DNA of 64,000 bases from Pedobacter kyonggii (lineage in GTDB: Bacteria; Bacteroidota; Bacteroidia; Sphingobacteriales; Sphingobacteriaceae). Location of the stretch: NCBI RefSeq assembly GCF_004310665.1, contig NZ_SIXF01000001.1, positions 248,001 to 312,000 on the forward strand. Reading direction: 5' to 3'. The notes under the pieces were generated by a model. The model was given only the letters and a program-made list of their open reading frames with translations, did not search any database and had not been told where the DNA came from. Below, piece after piece: positions 18,891 through 27,647 of this stretch; the stretch's first letter is position 1; every line of letters starts with the position of its first letter. A program made the translations under genes and the position numbers.

Positions 18891-21800
18891 CTATTTAAGG
18901 TCTTTTAAAATCTCAGCCACTGCTTTTTCAAGTTGAGGATCTTTATCTGCCAGGCGGTCTGTGAAAGTATTTTTTACAAAAATATCAGGTTTAACGCCCT
19001 CCTTTTCGATGTTTTTGCCATCCATGGTATAACAGCCCCACGATGGTAAACGGTAAGAAGAACCATCAACCAAACCTTTAGCAGAAGTAAAAATAATCCA
19101 ACGGTAGGTTTCTGTACCGATAATTTTACCCAATTTTAATTGTTTAAACCCTGCAGCTGTCATTTCTGCATCACTTAAAGATTGCTCGTTAATTAGCAAT
19201 ACAATTGGCTTCGCTGCCGGACCAAAATTACTTTGAGGAGCCATTTTGCCGCCACGGTATTTCCATTGCAAATAAGGGCGCTGAGAAAGGAATTTTAGCA
19301 CATCATCATGTACGTTCCCTCCGGTATTGTAGCGCAGATCGAGGATAATGGCTTCCTTATTTTCTTCTTGTGCAACCATATCCAACAAGAAAGTTTCCAA
19401 TTCTCCACCACCCATGTTTTTCATGTAAGAATAAGCAATCCTGTTGTTGCTCCATTTATCAACATTTTTATGGTTTTGAGCGATCCATTCATCGTAAAGG
19501 TTTCCGCGCAAAGTACCCGAGCTTTCCGGATGTATGTTTACAAAAACATCTTTTCCGTTACGCTTAAAGGTCAAAGTAATTTCTCTATCCAGTGATGGTT
19601 TACTAAAATAATAATCGCGGTCTATTTTTTCATCCACCTTAACGCCGTTCACTTCTGTTAAAATATCTCCTGACAAAATATTGGTTCCGGTGCGGGCTGC
19701 ATTACTTTTAGCAACAATACGTTCAACTTTTAAAGGGTTTTCATTATCGAAGATGATTCCTGTTTCGTTGGTAATGTAAGTAAGGTTTTTACGTTCCTCT
19801 GCCCCTGCGCTGTTAAAGCCCATGTGCGAAGAATTCAGTTCGCCCAACATATCGTTCAATAAAATCCGCAGGTCACTACGGTTGTTCACATAGGGCAGAT
19901 AAGCTGCGTAACGTGTCCTCATTTTATCCCAGTCTACACCATGAAATTTTTCATCATAAAAATTCTCATCTAAACCTACCCAGGTTTCGTAAAACATCTG
20001 GTTAAATTCGGCATTCAGATTTCTGGTAAATTTATAACCATGGTCTACGCGGTCAAGCTTGTTCCCTTCCAAGGTATATTTGTTGATCGCTCCTCTTGAT
20101 AAAACGAAAAATTTATCACCAGTCGATACAATCGAGTAATCGCCCCCATCGGCAACTTTTTCAGTTTTATTGGCTTCAAAAGGCTCAATAGTAGTACGGT
20201 AAAGACCTGATGCGCCTCCCTCATGGTTAGACGTGTAAAACACATAGGTTTTGTCGCCTTTGGCAAAAGCATCCGTTCCAAATTGGCCGCCAAATGCGGG
20301 GCCAACCAGTTCTATGCGATCTAAAATATCCTGCGTATTAATGGTAATTACATTTGCTGGTTTTGGCGTAGGTTTTACCTCAGTCTTCTTTTTAGTTGTA
20401 TCTGTTTTTGCTTTTTTATCATTTTTCTTATCAGGTACTGCTGGTCTAACTTCAGTTGGGGCAGGTTTGGTTTCTTTAAACAGGTCATCAAACTTATCAG
20501 AACGGTAAGGTTCATCATAATTATTCAATGCCATACGGTAAATGTGCGCATTCTGCATTCCCGTTGGGTAAGACGGCTTGGTACGGGCACTGGTAAAGAA
20601 AATATATTTGCCATCGGGCGACCACGCAGGCCCTGTTTCGGTAACACCTGTATTGGTTAAATTAATGGTTTTATTGCCTTTAATGTTGTGTACCATAATA
20701 TCCTGCTCGAAATTCCGGTACACCGTAAAAAGCACATACTCATCATTTGGTGAAAAACTTGGCGCTGCACTTTGTAGGGCCCAAAACTCGTCGGTTACCA
20801 ACGTTTTAGCATCAAAAGTTTTAAGATCCATCAGCTTGAGCTCGTTTCTACCACTTAGGTACACGGCCATAGTTTTGGTTTTGTTTAAAGTGATATCGCG
20901 TACATTTGCTTTATCCTTTGTAAGCTGTTTTACCGATCCTTTTCCATCACCGGTAATGGTAAACCAGTTCTGATAGCCGTTTGCCGTTTGGCTGAACAAA
21001 ACCGTTTTGTTATCGGCCAGCCATTTGCACTCTAAAGCACGCTCACCACTGTTGGTAATCTTACGGATAAATTTTCCGTCTGCATCGCTTACAAATACTT
21101 CACCGCGAGAAATAAAAGCCATCTTTTTGCCATCGGTAGAAACATCGAATGCTGAGATATTTCCCCGCACATCGTACTCTTGCTCTTTACTTAGCACCTG
21201 GTTACGTGAAGTACTGATATTGATTTTTTCGGTTTTCTTCGAAGCTACATCGTAGGTATATAACTGATAGTCTTTTTCAAAAACAACCGTAGTTCCATTG
21301 GCCGAAACAAAGGGACGTTTAATGGAAGTATCAAAATTAGTCAGGCTTGTTTTCTTGTCACCAATAAAAGTGTACAGATTGTATTCCTCATTGCCTTCAT
21401 CTGATACAAAAAAGACATTCCCTTTTTGATCAACACTGGTCCAGAAATCTTTTCCGATATAATCGGTATAACGTTTATAGCTTTTAGATTTTGGGTTGTA
21501 CGATTGGATATCTGGATTGTAGGCTCCTTTGTAGTGTTTGCGGTTTGCAAACCGGTAACTCTCCCAGGTATCGTTAAAAAACAGTTCACCACTTGGCGAT
21601 TCGGCAATGTGGTGTGTGGTATTGAAATAATTATCGAATAAACGAACAGCCGTACCACCGTTTACACTTACTTTATAGCTTGAAAAAGAATTGTACCGCC
21701 CTGAGGTGAAATAAATTGTTTTCGAATCCCAGCTCCAGTTATCTACTTCATCGGCAGCATCATTAAAAGTTAATTGTTTAATATCTCCACCTGTTAAAGG

Positions 21801-22088
21801 CATAACGTACACATCATAATTACCAAACTGGTTCGATGAAAAAGCCATCCATTTTCCATCAGGAGATATTTTCGGATTAATCTCTTCGCCCAGCATGGCT
21901 GTAACCCTCGAAGCCACACCTCCTTTTACCGGTACTTTCCAAATATCACCATCATAACTGAATACTATTGTCTGCGCATCGGGCGTTAAAGCAGGGTATG
22001 CCGCAAAGTAGGTTTGACCTTGCGCCGATGAATGAATGGGCAACAAAAATGCGATTGCCGCAAGCGATTTTAACAGGGATTTGATCAT
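18891..22088 (-). CDS. Tricorn-like S41 protease
   Basis: The 1065-aa exported protein has a signal peptide (1-22) and two successive beta-propellers rich in PD40-type repeats (for example ISPDGKWMAFSSN, FSPNDEYVLF, WSPDGKYIFF). A Lys/Thr/Pro-rich linker (~540-580) follows, then a core, a PDZ-like region (~765-850) and an S41 serine-protease domain. The likely nucleophile serine is in NEQSLSDAEM (~972); GTETYRW and RLPSWGCY lie downstream. Tricorn proteases trim oligopeptides made by other proteases. The archaeal enzyme is cytosolic; the signal peptide indicates this one acts in the periplasm. Single gene; next gene upstream is divergent. Confidence 0.93.
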   Translation of the reverse strand: MIKSLLKSLAAIAFLLPIHSSAQGQTYFAAYPALTPDAQTIVFSYDGDIWKVPVKGGVASRVTAMLGEEINPKISPDGKWMAFSSNQFGNYDVYVMPLTGGDIKQLTFNDAADEVDNWSWDSKTIYFTSGRYNSFSSYKVSVNGGTAVRLFDNYFNTTHHIAESPSGELFFNDTWESYRFANRKHYKGAYNPDIQSYNPKSKSYKRYTDYIGKDFWTSVDQKGNVFFVSDEGNEEYNLYTFIGDKKTSLTNFDTSIKRPFVSANGTTVVFEKDYQLYTYDVASKKTEKINISTSRNQVLSKEQEYDVRGNISAFDVSTDGKKMAFISRGEVFVSDADGKFIRKITNSGERALECKWLADNKTVLFSQTANGYQNWFTITGDGKGSVKQLTKDKANVRDITLNKTKTMAVYLSGRNELKLMDLKTFDAKTLVTDEFWALQSAAPSFSPNDEYVLFTVYRNFEQDIMVHNIKGNKTINLTNTGVTETGPAWSPDGKYIFFTSARTKPSYPTGMQNAHIYRMALNNYDEPYRSDKFDDLFKETKPAPTEVRPAVPDKKNDKKAKTDTTKKKTEVKPTPKPANVITINTQDILDRIELVGPAFGGQFGTDAFAKGDKTYVFYTSNHEGGASGLYRTTIEPFEANKTEKVADGGDYSIVSTGDKFFVLSRGAINKYTLEGNKLDRVDHGYKFTRNLNAEFNQMFYETWVGLDENFYDEKFHGVDWDKMRTRYAAYLPYVNNRSDLRILLNDMLGELNSSHMGFNSAGAEERKNLTYITNETGIIFDNENPLKVERIVAKSNAARTGTNILSGDILTEVNGVKVDEKIDRDYYFSKPSLDREITLTFKRNGKDVFVNIHPESSGTLRGNLYDEWIAQNHKNVDKWSNNRIAYSYMKNMGGGELETFLLDMVAQEENKEAIILDLRYNTGGNVHDDVLKFLSQRPYLQWKYRGGKMAPQSNFGPAAKPIVLLINEQSLSDAEMTAAGFKQLKLGKIIGTETYRWIIFTSAKGLVDGSSYRLPSWGCYTMDGKNIEKEGVKPDIFVKNTFTDRLADKDPQLEKAVAEILKDLK

Positions 22089-22256
22089 GATTTATTTTGT
22101 TTGGCTTTGGATGCCTTGACCCGGCTTGTTTAAAATAATCAATAAATTCAAATATGATTATTTTAAACATCAAAGGTCCATCCTACAATTAAAAAGCAAT
22201 AAAAAATATTAGGATGAAATTACATAACAGATTTTATATTCGTAAACAATAAAATG

Positions 22257-22264
22257 TATTTTTG
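22257..22264 (+). promoter_or_regulatory. Candidate -7 promoter box overlapping the presumed GT4 start
   Basis: TATTTTTG matches TAnnTTTG and ends 6 nt before the TTG at 22271. If functional, transcription would begin at or near that codon. No clear -33 TTG is seen. Confidence 0.3.
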
Positions 22265-22270
22265 ATTGAT

Positions 22271-23542
22271 TTGAAAGTAGTACACCTAAATACCTACGAT
22301 GGAAATGGCGGAGCAGGACGTGCCTGTTTGCGCTTAAGTGATGCCTTAAAGGCGAGTGGAATCGATTCGAAAGTATTGGTTTATTATAAATTTGGTCAAA
22401 ACCCGAAGATAAATACCTTTAGCAAATCTCCTTTTCAAAAAGCGAAAGCCATTTACAATATCCTATCTGAAAGATATTTTGCCAAATGGTTGAGTAAGTC
22501 GGTAAAAACCCCTTTCAGTTTGCAATGGCTCGGTCGTTCGGTGATTAATCACCCAGATGTTAAAAATGCCGATATTATCCATTTACATTGGGTAAACCAT
22601 GGCTTCCTAAATCCTAAATTCTTAGCCCAGCTTGATGAGCTGGAAAAGCCAATTGTATGGACTTTTCATGATAGCAACGCTTTTACAGGTGGCTGCCATG
22701 TACGGTATGGTTGCGAAAACTTTCATCAACAATGTGGTAATTGCCCGATTTTAAAAATAAGCGGCAAAAATGATATTTCCCATAAAACCTGGGTGCGTAA
22801 ACAAAAAGCTTATACAGAATTGAATTTCCATATTGTGGCACCTAGCAAATGGATGGCTGCATCAGTAAAGTTCAGCAGTTTGTTGGGCACCAGGAAAGCT
22901 ACAGTTATCCCTAATACGATTGAAACAAAAATTTTTAAACCTTATGTTAAATCGGAAGCGAAAAAAATCTTAAAGATCAATCCTGATAAATTTGTGTTGA
23001 TGAGCGGATTTATGCCTTCAAAAAACGACAAACACAAAGGAACGCCCTATTTAATCGAAGCTTTAGAAATCCTTTCGCGCAGGGCCGGTATACAAAAAGA
23101 AAGTATTGAATTGGTTATTTTCGGTAATAAGGAAAATGCAGAAATGCCCGAATTCCCTTTCAAAACCACTTTTTTAGGTACTATTAATAAAGACGAACAT
23201 TTAGCAAAATGTTATTCTGCTGCTGATGCTTTTATTACACCTTCATTAGAGGACAACCTGCCAAATACAGTGATGGAGAGTTTATCGTGTGCCACACCCG
23301 TTATTGCCTTTACCACGGGAGGGATTCCGGATATGGTGAAACATATGCAGAACGGTTACCTGGCCGAGTATCAGAATGCAGAAGATCTGGCAAACGGTAT
23401 AGAGTGGCTTTACCACCGTCCAAATAAAGAAGAAATCCAAAAAGCCGCCCGGTTAAGTATTTTAACAGATTTTTCGGAAGAAGTAATCGCTGCGGAGCAT
23501 ATCCATCTTTACGAAACACTGATTGATCTGCAACCGAAATAA
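22271..23542 (+). CDS. Glycosyltransferase family 4
   Basis: The 423-aa enzyme is a GT-B fold transferase, probably for surface polysaccharide. The N-terminus KVVHLNTYDGNGGAGRA is the acceptor-side glycine loop. The C-terminal EX7E region is in SLEDNLPNTVMESLSCATPV (~342-361). A cysteine cluster (CHVRYGCENFHQQCGNC, ~151-167) could bind zinc. Only TTG starts are available: 22271 (chosen, since MKVVHL fits the family) or 22262, which adds three residues. A -7-like box overlaps the upstream choice. A nuclease gene and a GT2 gene follow on the same strand. Confidence 0.9.
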   Translation: MKVVHLNTYDGNGGAGRACLRLSDALKASGIDSKVLVYYKFGQNPKINTFSKSPFQKAKAIYNILSERYFAKWLSKSVKTPFSLQWLGRSVINHPDVKNADIIHLHWVNHGFLNPKFLAQLDELEKPIVWTFHDSNAFTGGCHVRYGCENFHQQCGNCPILKISGKNDISHKTWVRKQKAYTELNFHIVAPSKWMAASVKFSSLLGTRKATVIPNTIETKIFKPYVKSEAKKILKINPDKFVLMSGFMPSKNDKHKGTPYLIEALEILSRRAGIQKESIELVIFGNKENAEMPEFPFKTTFLGTINKDEHLAKCYSAADAFITPSLEDNLPNTVMESLSCATPVIAFTTGGIPDMVKHMQNGYLAEYQNAEDLANGIEWLYHRPNKEEIQKAARLSILTDFSEEVIAAEHIHLYETLIDLQPK

Positions 23543-23664
23543 ACTTAATCTCCTAAGAAATTTTACAGTTCTATTTACAATTCGGTTTGCAAAATCTTAT
23601 TTTCTTTCCAACAAACAAAAATTTGGTCAATCTTTATTAAATTTATACCGACTGAAACTGTTAA

Positions 23665-24756
23665 ATGGAAAGCATCATAAATTATCCTGAAAGTATTAAG
23701 GCATTAAAATCGGCTATTTTGTTAAGTCGCTATAAGGCTGCTACTTTAGTGAATAAAGAACTTTTGCTACTATATTTTACGGTAGGTAAATTTATTTCAG
23801 AAAAGACTAAGAAAGAAAAATGGGGTGCAAAGGTTTTGGAAAATTTATCCAATGATTTACAAAATGAGCTACCCGGACTAAGAGGATTTTCGGCTACTAA
23901 TATGAAGCGCATGCGCTTATTTTTCGAGTCATGGGAAGAGCATTTCTTAATTAGTCCGTCACTGACGGTCCAATTACAAGAGATTGACTTACAAGACATT
24001 AAATTTAGCCCATCGCTAACGGTCCAATTAGATAAAAGTTTCACAAATGTAAGTTTCACCCACCATATTGAGATTTTACAAAATACCAAATCTGTAGAGG
24101 AAAGGATATTTTACATCCAAAAAACAGCAACCGAATTCTGGAGTTTAGCCACGCTAAAACACCAACTCAGAAACAAATCATTTAGAAATTCTGGCAATTT
24201 ACCCAACAATTTTTTAAAAACGATTTCTAACGAGGAAATAAGGAACAAAGCACTCCAATCTTTCAAAGATGAATACCTATTGGATTTCATTAACATAGAA
24301 GATGCTGATGAGCAGGACGAACGTATTTTAGAAAGCGGAATTGTACAGAATATCAAAAAATTCTTAATGTCGTTAGGAACCGATTTTGCATTTATCAGCA
24401 ACCAGTATAAATTGATTGTTGAAGACGAAGAATATTTTTTAGATCTTTTATTTTTTAATCGCCGTTTACAATGTTTGGTTGTTTTTGAACTAAAAACCGG
24501 GAAATTCAAACCCGAATATTTAGGCAAAATGAACTTCTATTTATCGGCATTGGATGAATACGTTAAGCAACCACATGAGCAACCCTCAATAGGCATAATA
24601 CTTTGCAAAGAAAAGAAAAACAAGATTGTAGAGTTTTCGTTCCGCGATTTTAATAAAGCGATGGGTGTTTCTACCTACAAAACCAGTGCAATATTACCAA
24701 AAGCATTTAAAGGTTTGATCCCCGATGCAGAAACCTTTAAAAAATTAATGGACTAA
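23665..24756 (+). CDS. YhcG-type PDDEXK nuclease (DUF1016)
   Basis: The 363-aa protein combines an N-terminal DUF1016 helical domain (MESIINYPESIKALKSAI.., with LRGFSATNMKRMRLFFESW at ~73-91) and a C-terminal PDDEXK nuclease domain. The nuclease core shows EEYFLDLLFFNRRL (D as metal ligand, ~255-268) and VFELKTGKF (the E-x-K pair, ~273-281). Family members act on branched or foreign DNA and are common moron or defence-associated genes. In the variable middle, SPSLTVQL occurs twice 22 residues apart. It sits between two glycosyltransferase genes; the next starts 2 nt after its stop. Confidence 0.92.
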   Translation: MESIINYPESIKALKSAILLSRYKAATLVNKELLLLYFTVGKFISEKTKKEKWGAKVLENLSNDLQNELPGLRGFSATNMKRMRLFFESWEEHFLISPSLTVQLQEIDLQDIKFSPSLTVQLDKSFTNVSFTHHIEILQNTKSVEERIFYIQKTATEFWSLATLKHQLRNKSFRNSGNLPNNFLKTISNEEIRNKALQSFKDEYLLDFINIEDADEQDERILESGIVQNIKKFLMSLGTDFAFISNQYKLIVEDEEYFLDLLFFNRRLQCLVVFELKTGKFKPEYLGKMNFYLSALDEYVKQPHEQPSIGIILCKEKKNKIVEFSFRDFNKAMGVSTYKTSAILPKAFKGLIPDAETFKKLMD

Positions 24757-24757
24757 C

Positions 24758-25504
24758 ATGCCAAAGCTCACTGTCATCACCATTGTATACAATAATGTTC
24801 GCGATATCGAACGTACTATTCAATCTATCCTTAAACAGACCTATAAAAAAATCGAATATATTGTAATAGACGGCGCATCAACTGATGGTACTTTGCAGGT
24901 TGTTGAGCATTATAAAGATCAGATTACAAAAATTGTATCAGAACCCGACAAGGGCATTTATGATGCCATGAACAAAGGTTTAGCGTTGGCAACGGGCGAT
25001 TATGTTTTATTTATGAACTCAGGCGATGAGATTTATGATGAACAAACAGTAGAAGATATTTTTGCCTCTGCCCCAGGTGCCGATATTTATTACGGGGAAA
25101 CGGAAATGTACAATGATAACTGGGAAAATTTAGGTCGTAGAAGGCATGAGGCTCCGGAAGAGTTCGATTGGACCAGCTTTAAATATGGCATGAATATCAG
25201 CCACCAGGCCATTTACATTCGCCGCAGCATTATTACACCTTACGATTTAACTTATAAATACAGTTCCGATATTGATTGGATCATCAAAGCGGCAAAAAAG
25301 GCCTCAAATATTGTTAATGTTCATCGTTATGTGGCCAAATATCTGGTTGGTGGCATGAGTAAGAAAAAACACCTCGAGAGCTTAAAAGAGCGGTTTAAAA
25401 TCTTTACCAAATATTATGGTTTAGTACCGAATATCTTTAATCATATTATTATTGCAAGTAATTTAGCCTTGTATTTTGTTAAGTACCGTAGAACGAACGA
25501 CTAG
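24758..25504 (+). CDS. Glycosyltransferase family 2
   Basis: The 248-aa GT-A enzyme has LTVITIVYNNVRDIERTI at the N-terminus, the nucleotide-binding aspartate in DGASTDGT (~38), and EPDKGIYDAMNKGL with FMNSGDEIYD (~66-94) containing the DXD-like site. This matches WcaA/WcaE-like transferases of capsule or exopolysaccharide pathways. Substrates cannot be told. Start 24758 lies 1 nt after the nuclease stop, indicating a shared transcript. The C-terminus holds a possible membrane-associated stretch (HIIIASNLALYFVKY). Confidence 0.92.
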   Translation: MPKLTVITIVYNNVRDIERTIQSILKQTYKKIEYIVIDGASTDGTLQVVEHYKDQITKIVSEPDKGIYDAMNKGLALATGDYVLFMNSGDEIYDEQTVEDIFASAPGADIYYGETEMYNDNWENLGRRRHEAPEEFDWTSFKYGMNISHQAIYIRRSIITPYDLTYKYSSDIDWIIKAAKKASNIVNVHRYVAKYLVGGMSKKKHLESLKERFKIFTKYYGLVPNIFNHIIIASNLALYFVKYRRTND

Positions 25505-25519
25505 ATACTTTCTTTCGGG

Positions 25520-25650
25520 CGTCATTCTGAACTCGTTTCAGAATCTATCTAACTAGACAGTATGATACCTTAAAAGATGCTGACCACGTTGTAGCTATTA
25601 GGCCATTAAAAACATAATAAACCTCTAATAAAACAAGTTCGGCATGACGA
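25520..25650. repeat. Fold-back (REP-like) repeat, copy 5
   Basis: GCGTCATTCTGAACTCGTTTC at the left end opposes AACAAGTTCGGCATGACG at the right; GTCAT..ATGAC and GAACT..AGTTC pair. The arms enclose about 90 nt. Confidence 0.55.
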
Positions 25651-25749
25651 GTGAACTAAGTCATAGTGCATTGCCTAATCTCAAATTTCTAAAAACAATA
25701 ATTTCCCCGAACTGTCTTTAATACATTACCTATTAAAAATTTAAAGATT

Positions 25750-26310
25750 ATGGGACAATTAAGTAACCGCACTATTGCTGTACTTTCAGAAAGCGGATTT
25801 GAAGAAGTAGAATTAACCGAACCAGTTAAAAGGTTAAAAGAAGAGGGCGCAACCGTTCACATTATCTCCTCAAAAAGCGGAAAAATAAAAGCCTGGGACC
25901 ATGATCATTGGTCGATAGAAGTTGATGTTGACAAAATCATTTCGGAAGCAAATGCCGAAGATTATAACGGTTTGCTTTTACCTGGTGGTGTTATCAATCC
26001 TGATCAGCTTCGTGTTAATGAAGATGCGATAGCCTTTGTAAAATCTTTCTTTACCGATGGGAAACCAGTTGCGGCAATCTGTCACGGACCTCAAACCTTA
26101 ATTAATGCAGATGTAGTGCAAGGCAGGAAAATGACTTCAGTAAAAAACATTTCACAGGATTTGATCAATGCAGGCGCACTTTGGTCAGACGAGGAAGTGG
26201 TTGTAGACCAAGGTTTGGTTACGAGCCGTACACCAGAAGATTTACCTGCTTTTAACGATAAAATTGTAGAGGAATTTGCCGAAGGTGTTCACGAAGGGCA
26301 GCACGCCTAA
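25750..26310 (+). CDS. DJ-1/PfpI family protein
   Basis: The 186-aa protein belongs to the DJ-1/PfpI superfamily of class I amidotransferase-like folds. The nucleophile elbow AAICHGPQTLI has C111 and H112, and an acidic partner lies in GFEEVEL (E18-E21). Members are annotated as stress-related deglycases or peptidases; most lack proven proteolysis. The start at 25750 follows a typical AAGATT spacer, and a terminator closes the gene, so it is monocistronic. Confidence 0.92.
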   Translation: MGQLSNRTIAVLSESGFEEVELTEPVKRLKEEGATVHIISSKSGKIKAWDHDHWSIEVDVDKIISEANAEDYNGLLLPGGVINPDQLRVNEDAIAFVKSFFTDGKPVAAICHGPQTLINADVVQGRKMTSVKNISQDLINAGALWSDEEVVVDQGLVTSRTPEDLPAFNDKIVEEFAEGVHEGQHA

Positions 26311-26340
26311 AAACTTTGGACGCTCTTTCTAGATTCACTC

Positions 26341-26377
26341 AAAAACGGTTGGCAAATTGTCAGCCGTTTTTATTTAT
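26341..26377 (+). terminator. Terminator after the DJ-1/PfpI gene
   Basis: AAAAACGGTTG pairs with CAGCCGTTTTT (one G-U pair) and is followed by T-rich DNA. Confidence 0.8.
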
Positions 26378-26383
26378 TTGGTG

Positions 26384-26453
26384 CCGTCAGATGTTACCAT
26401 CTGACGGATAGATTTCTTTTGATTGCTTTTCGTGTCAGATGGTAACATCTGAC
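26384..26453. repeat. Two opposed 20-bp palindromes (BIME-like pair)
   Basis: GTCAGATGTTACCATCTGAC (26386-26405) is extended to a 10-bp stem with CCG/CGG. The segment 26434-26453 reads GTCAGATGGTAACATCTGAC, which is the exact reverse complement of the first. A partial third copy (ATCTGACA) follows near 26463. Confidence 0.8.
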
Positions 26454-26477
26454 ATCACTTATATCTGACACCACTAC

Positions 26478-27521
26478 TTATAGCTTAACCTGCCTAATAA
26501 TATTTTTGATATTCAATTCAATAATATCGGTCATGGTTTTACAGCGCAGATAATTTGTATCCTTAAAATAATCGCTCATACTCTGTTTTAGCAGCGCGAT
26601 GTTCTCAGGTGTGGTTAATTCTTCTTTATTAGAAACATCACGGAGATCGGTTAAACGGTGCCGTTCGCTCCTTACACGGTGCACAATAGACGAACGTTCT
26701 TCCTGTTGGTACTGCAATACGGTTTTCTCCGTCAGCTGCTCCATGCTCATTTTCACATAAGGTAAATTCTCTTTAAAAAATTGTGGCAGATAAACCTTTA
26801 AATTTCCTTCGTAAAACTGTTGGTCGAAATCTATCGCACGGATACGAAACTGAATATCATCAAAATCGGGTGTAATCTGTACCACAAAATTATAAGCCCG
26901 CATATCACCTAAAAGCATAATCAAACAACGTTCGTTAAACTTTACAAATTCTTTGGCTATCCTGGTCGGATTAAACTCAGGTGTATATAATTGTCCTTTT
27001 GTAAAAACATCGCCCGGAATCCCCGCAATATGCTCTTCTACCAAAGTATCGCCATCAACAAGATAATTTACCTGATTAGGCGAAAGGATTTCTTCCATTT
27101 CCAAGCCATAGATACGCGAAGCATCAGCTTTTTTTATATAAAAATAATCGTAAACATCATTTAAACGGTTTACAATGCGGATACGGAAGGGATGTGTATT
27201 TCCAAAAGTGCAATATTCAATTTTATCGATGTACTTGTGTTCAACGATTCGCAAATTGCCAGACGCTTTTAAGTTCGCGTAAATTTCCTTTAAACCATCA
27301 TGCAAAGTTTCAATTAAATCCTGTGCATAAATCGGCCCCTCCCAGAGCGAATCCTTCCCAAACTTATCCATTAAAGGAAAAGCTTCGTTAAACTGCATTA
27401 AATCGTTATAACCGATGGGCAATTTCGCTTCCCGTTGGTAAGTACGTAAATATTTCTGCAAAGCAGGCGTTACCGGAAAAATCGGCTTCTTTTTCGAAAT
27501 TCTTACATCGTGATTTTCCAT
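26478..27521 (-). CDS. Uncharacterised protein with protein-kinase-like motifs
   Basis: I do not recognise this 347-aa protein as a named family. It does show, in the right order, residues that resemble a kinase fold. A lysine pair is in YDYFYIKKADA (K130/K131), with glutamates in GLEMEEIL (~139-146). A hinge-like segment VNYLVDGDTLVEEHIAG follows (~151-167). A catalytic-loop-like LLGDMRAYNFVV has D206 and N211, and a metal-site-like IRAIDFDQ has D231 and D233. This is the pattern of aminoglycoside-phosphotransferase or LPS-kinase type enzymes. No signal peptide or membrane segment is evident, so it is probably cytosolic. It lies 120 bp downstream of the serine hydrolase, separated by a repeat. 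Confidence 0.75.
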   Translation of the reverse strand: MENHDVRISKKKPIFPVTPALQKYLRTYQREAKLPIGYNDLMQFNEAFPLMDKFGKDSLWEGPIYAQDLIETLHDGLKEIYANLKASGNLRIVEHKYIDKIEYCTFGNTHPFRIRIVNRLNDVYDYFYIKKADASRIYGLEMEEILSPNQVNYLVDGDTLVEEHIAGIPGDVFTKGQLYTPEFNPTRIAKEFVKFNERCLIMLLGDMRAYNFVVQITPDFDDIQFRIRAIDFDQQFYEGNLKVYLPQFFKENLPYVKMSMEQLTEKTVLQYQQEERSSIVHRVRSERHRLTDLRDVSNKEELTTPENIALLKQSMSDYFKDTNYLRCKTMTDIIELNIKNIIRQVKL

Positions 27522-27547
27522 GCAGAGGCAATGTACTATTTTAAAAA

Positions 27548-27647
27548 TTTAACTGCAAAGGCCGCTAAGTTTTACGCGAAGAAAGCATGGCAAAAAACCC
27601 TTAGCGTTCTTTGCGCTCCTTTTCCTCTGCGAACTTTGCGGTTAAGA
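27548..27647. repeat. Fold-back repeat of the CTTAGCG/TTTGCGGTTAA type
   Basis: Outer arms TTAACTGCAAAG (27548 on) and CTTTGCGGTTAA (27634-27645) pair with one mismatch. Inner CCGCTAAG and CTTAGCG also face each other. The repeat's right arm contains the stop codon of the serine hydrolase gene. Confidence 0.6.
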
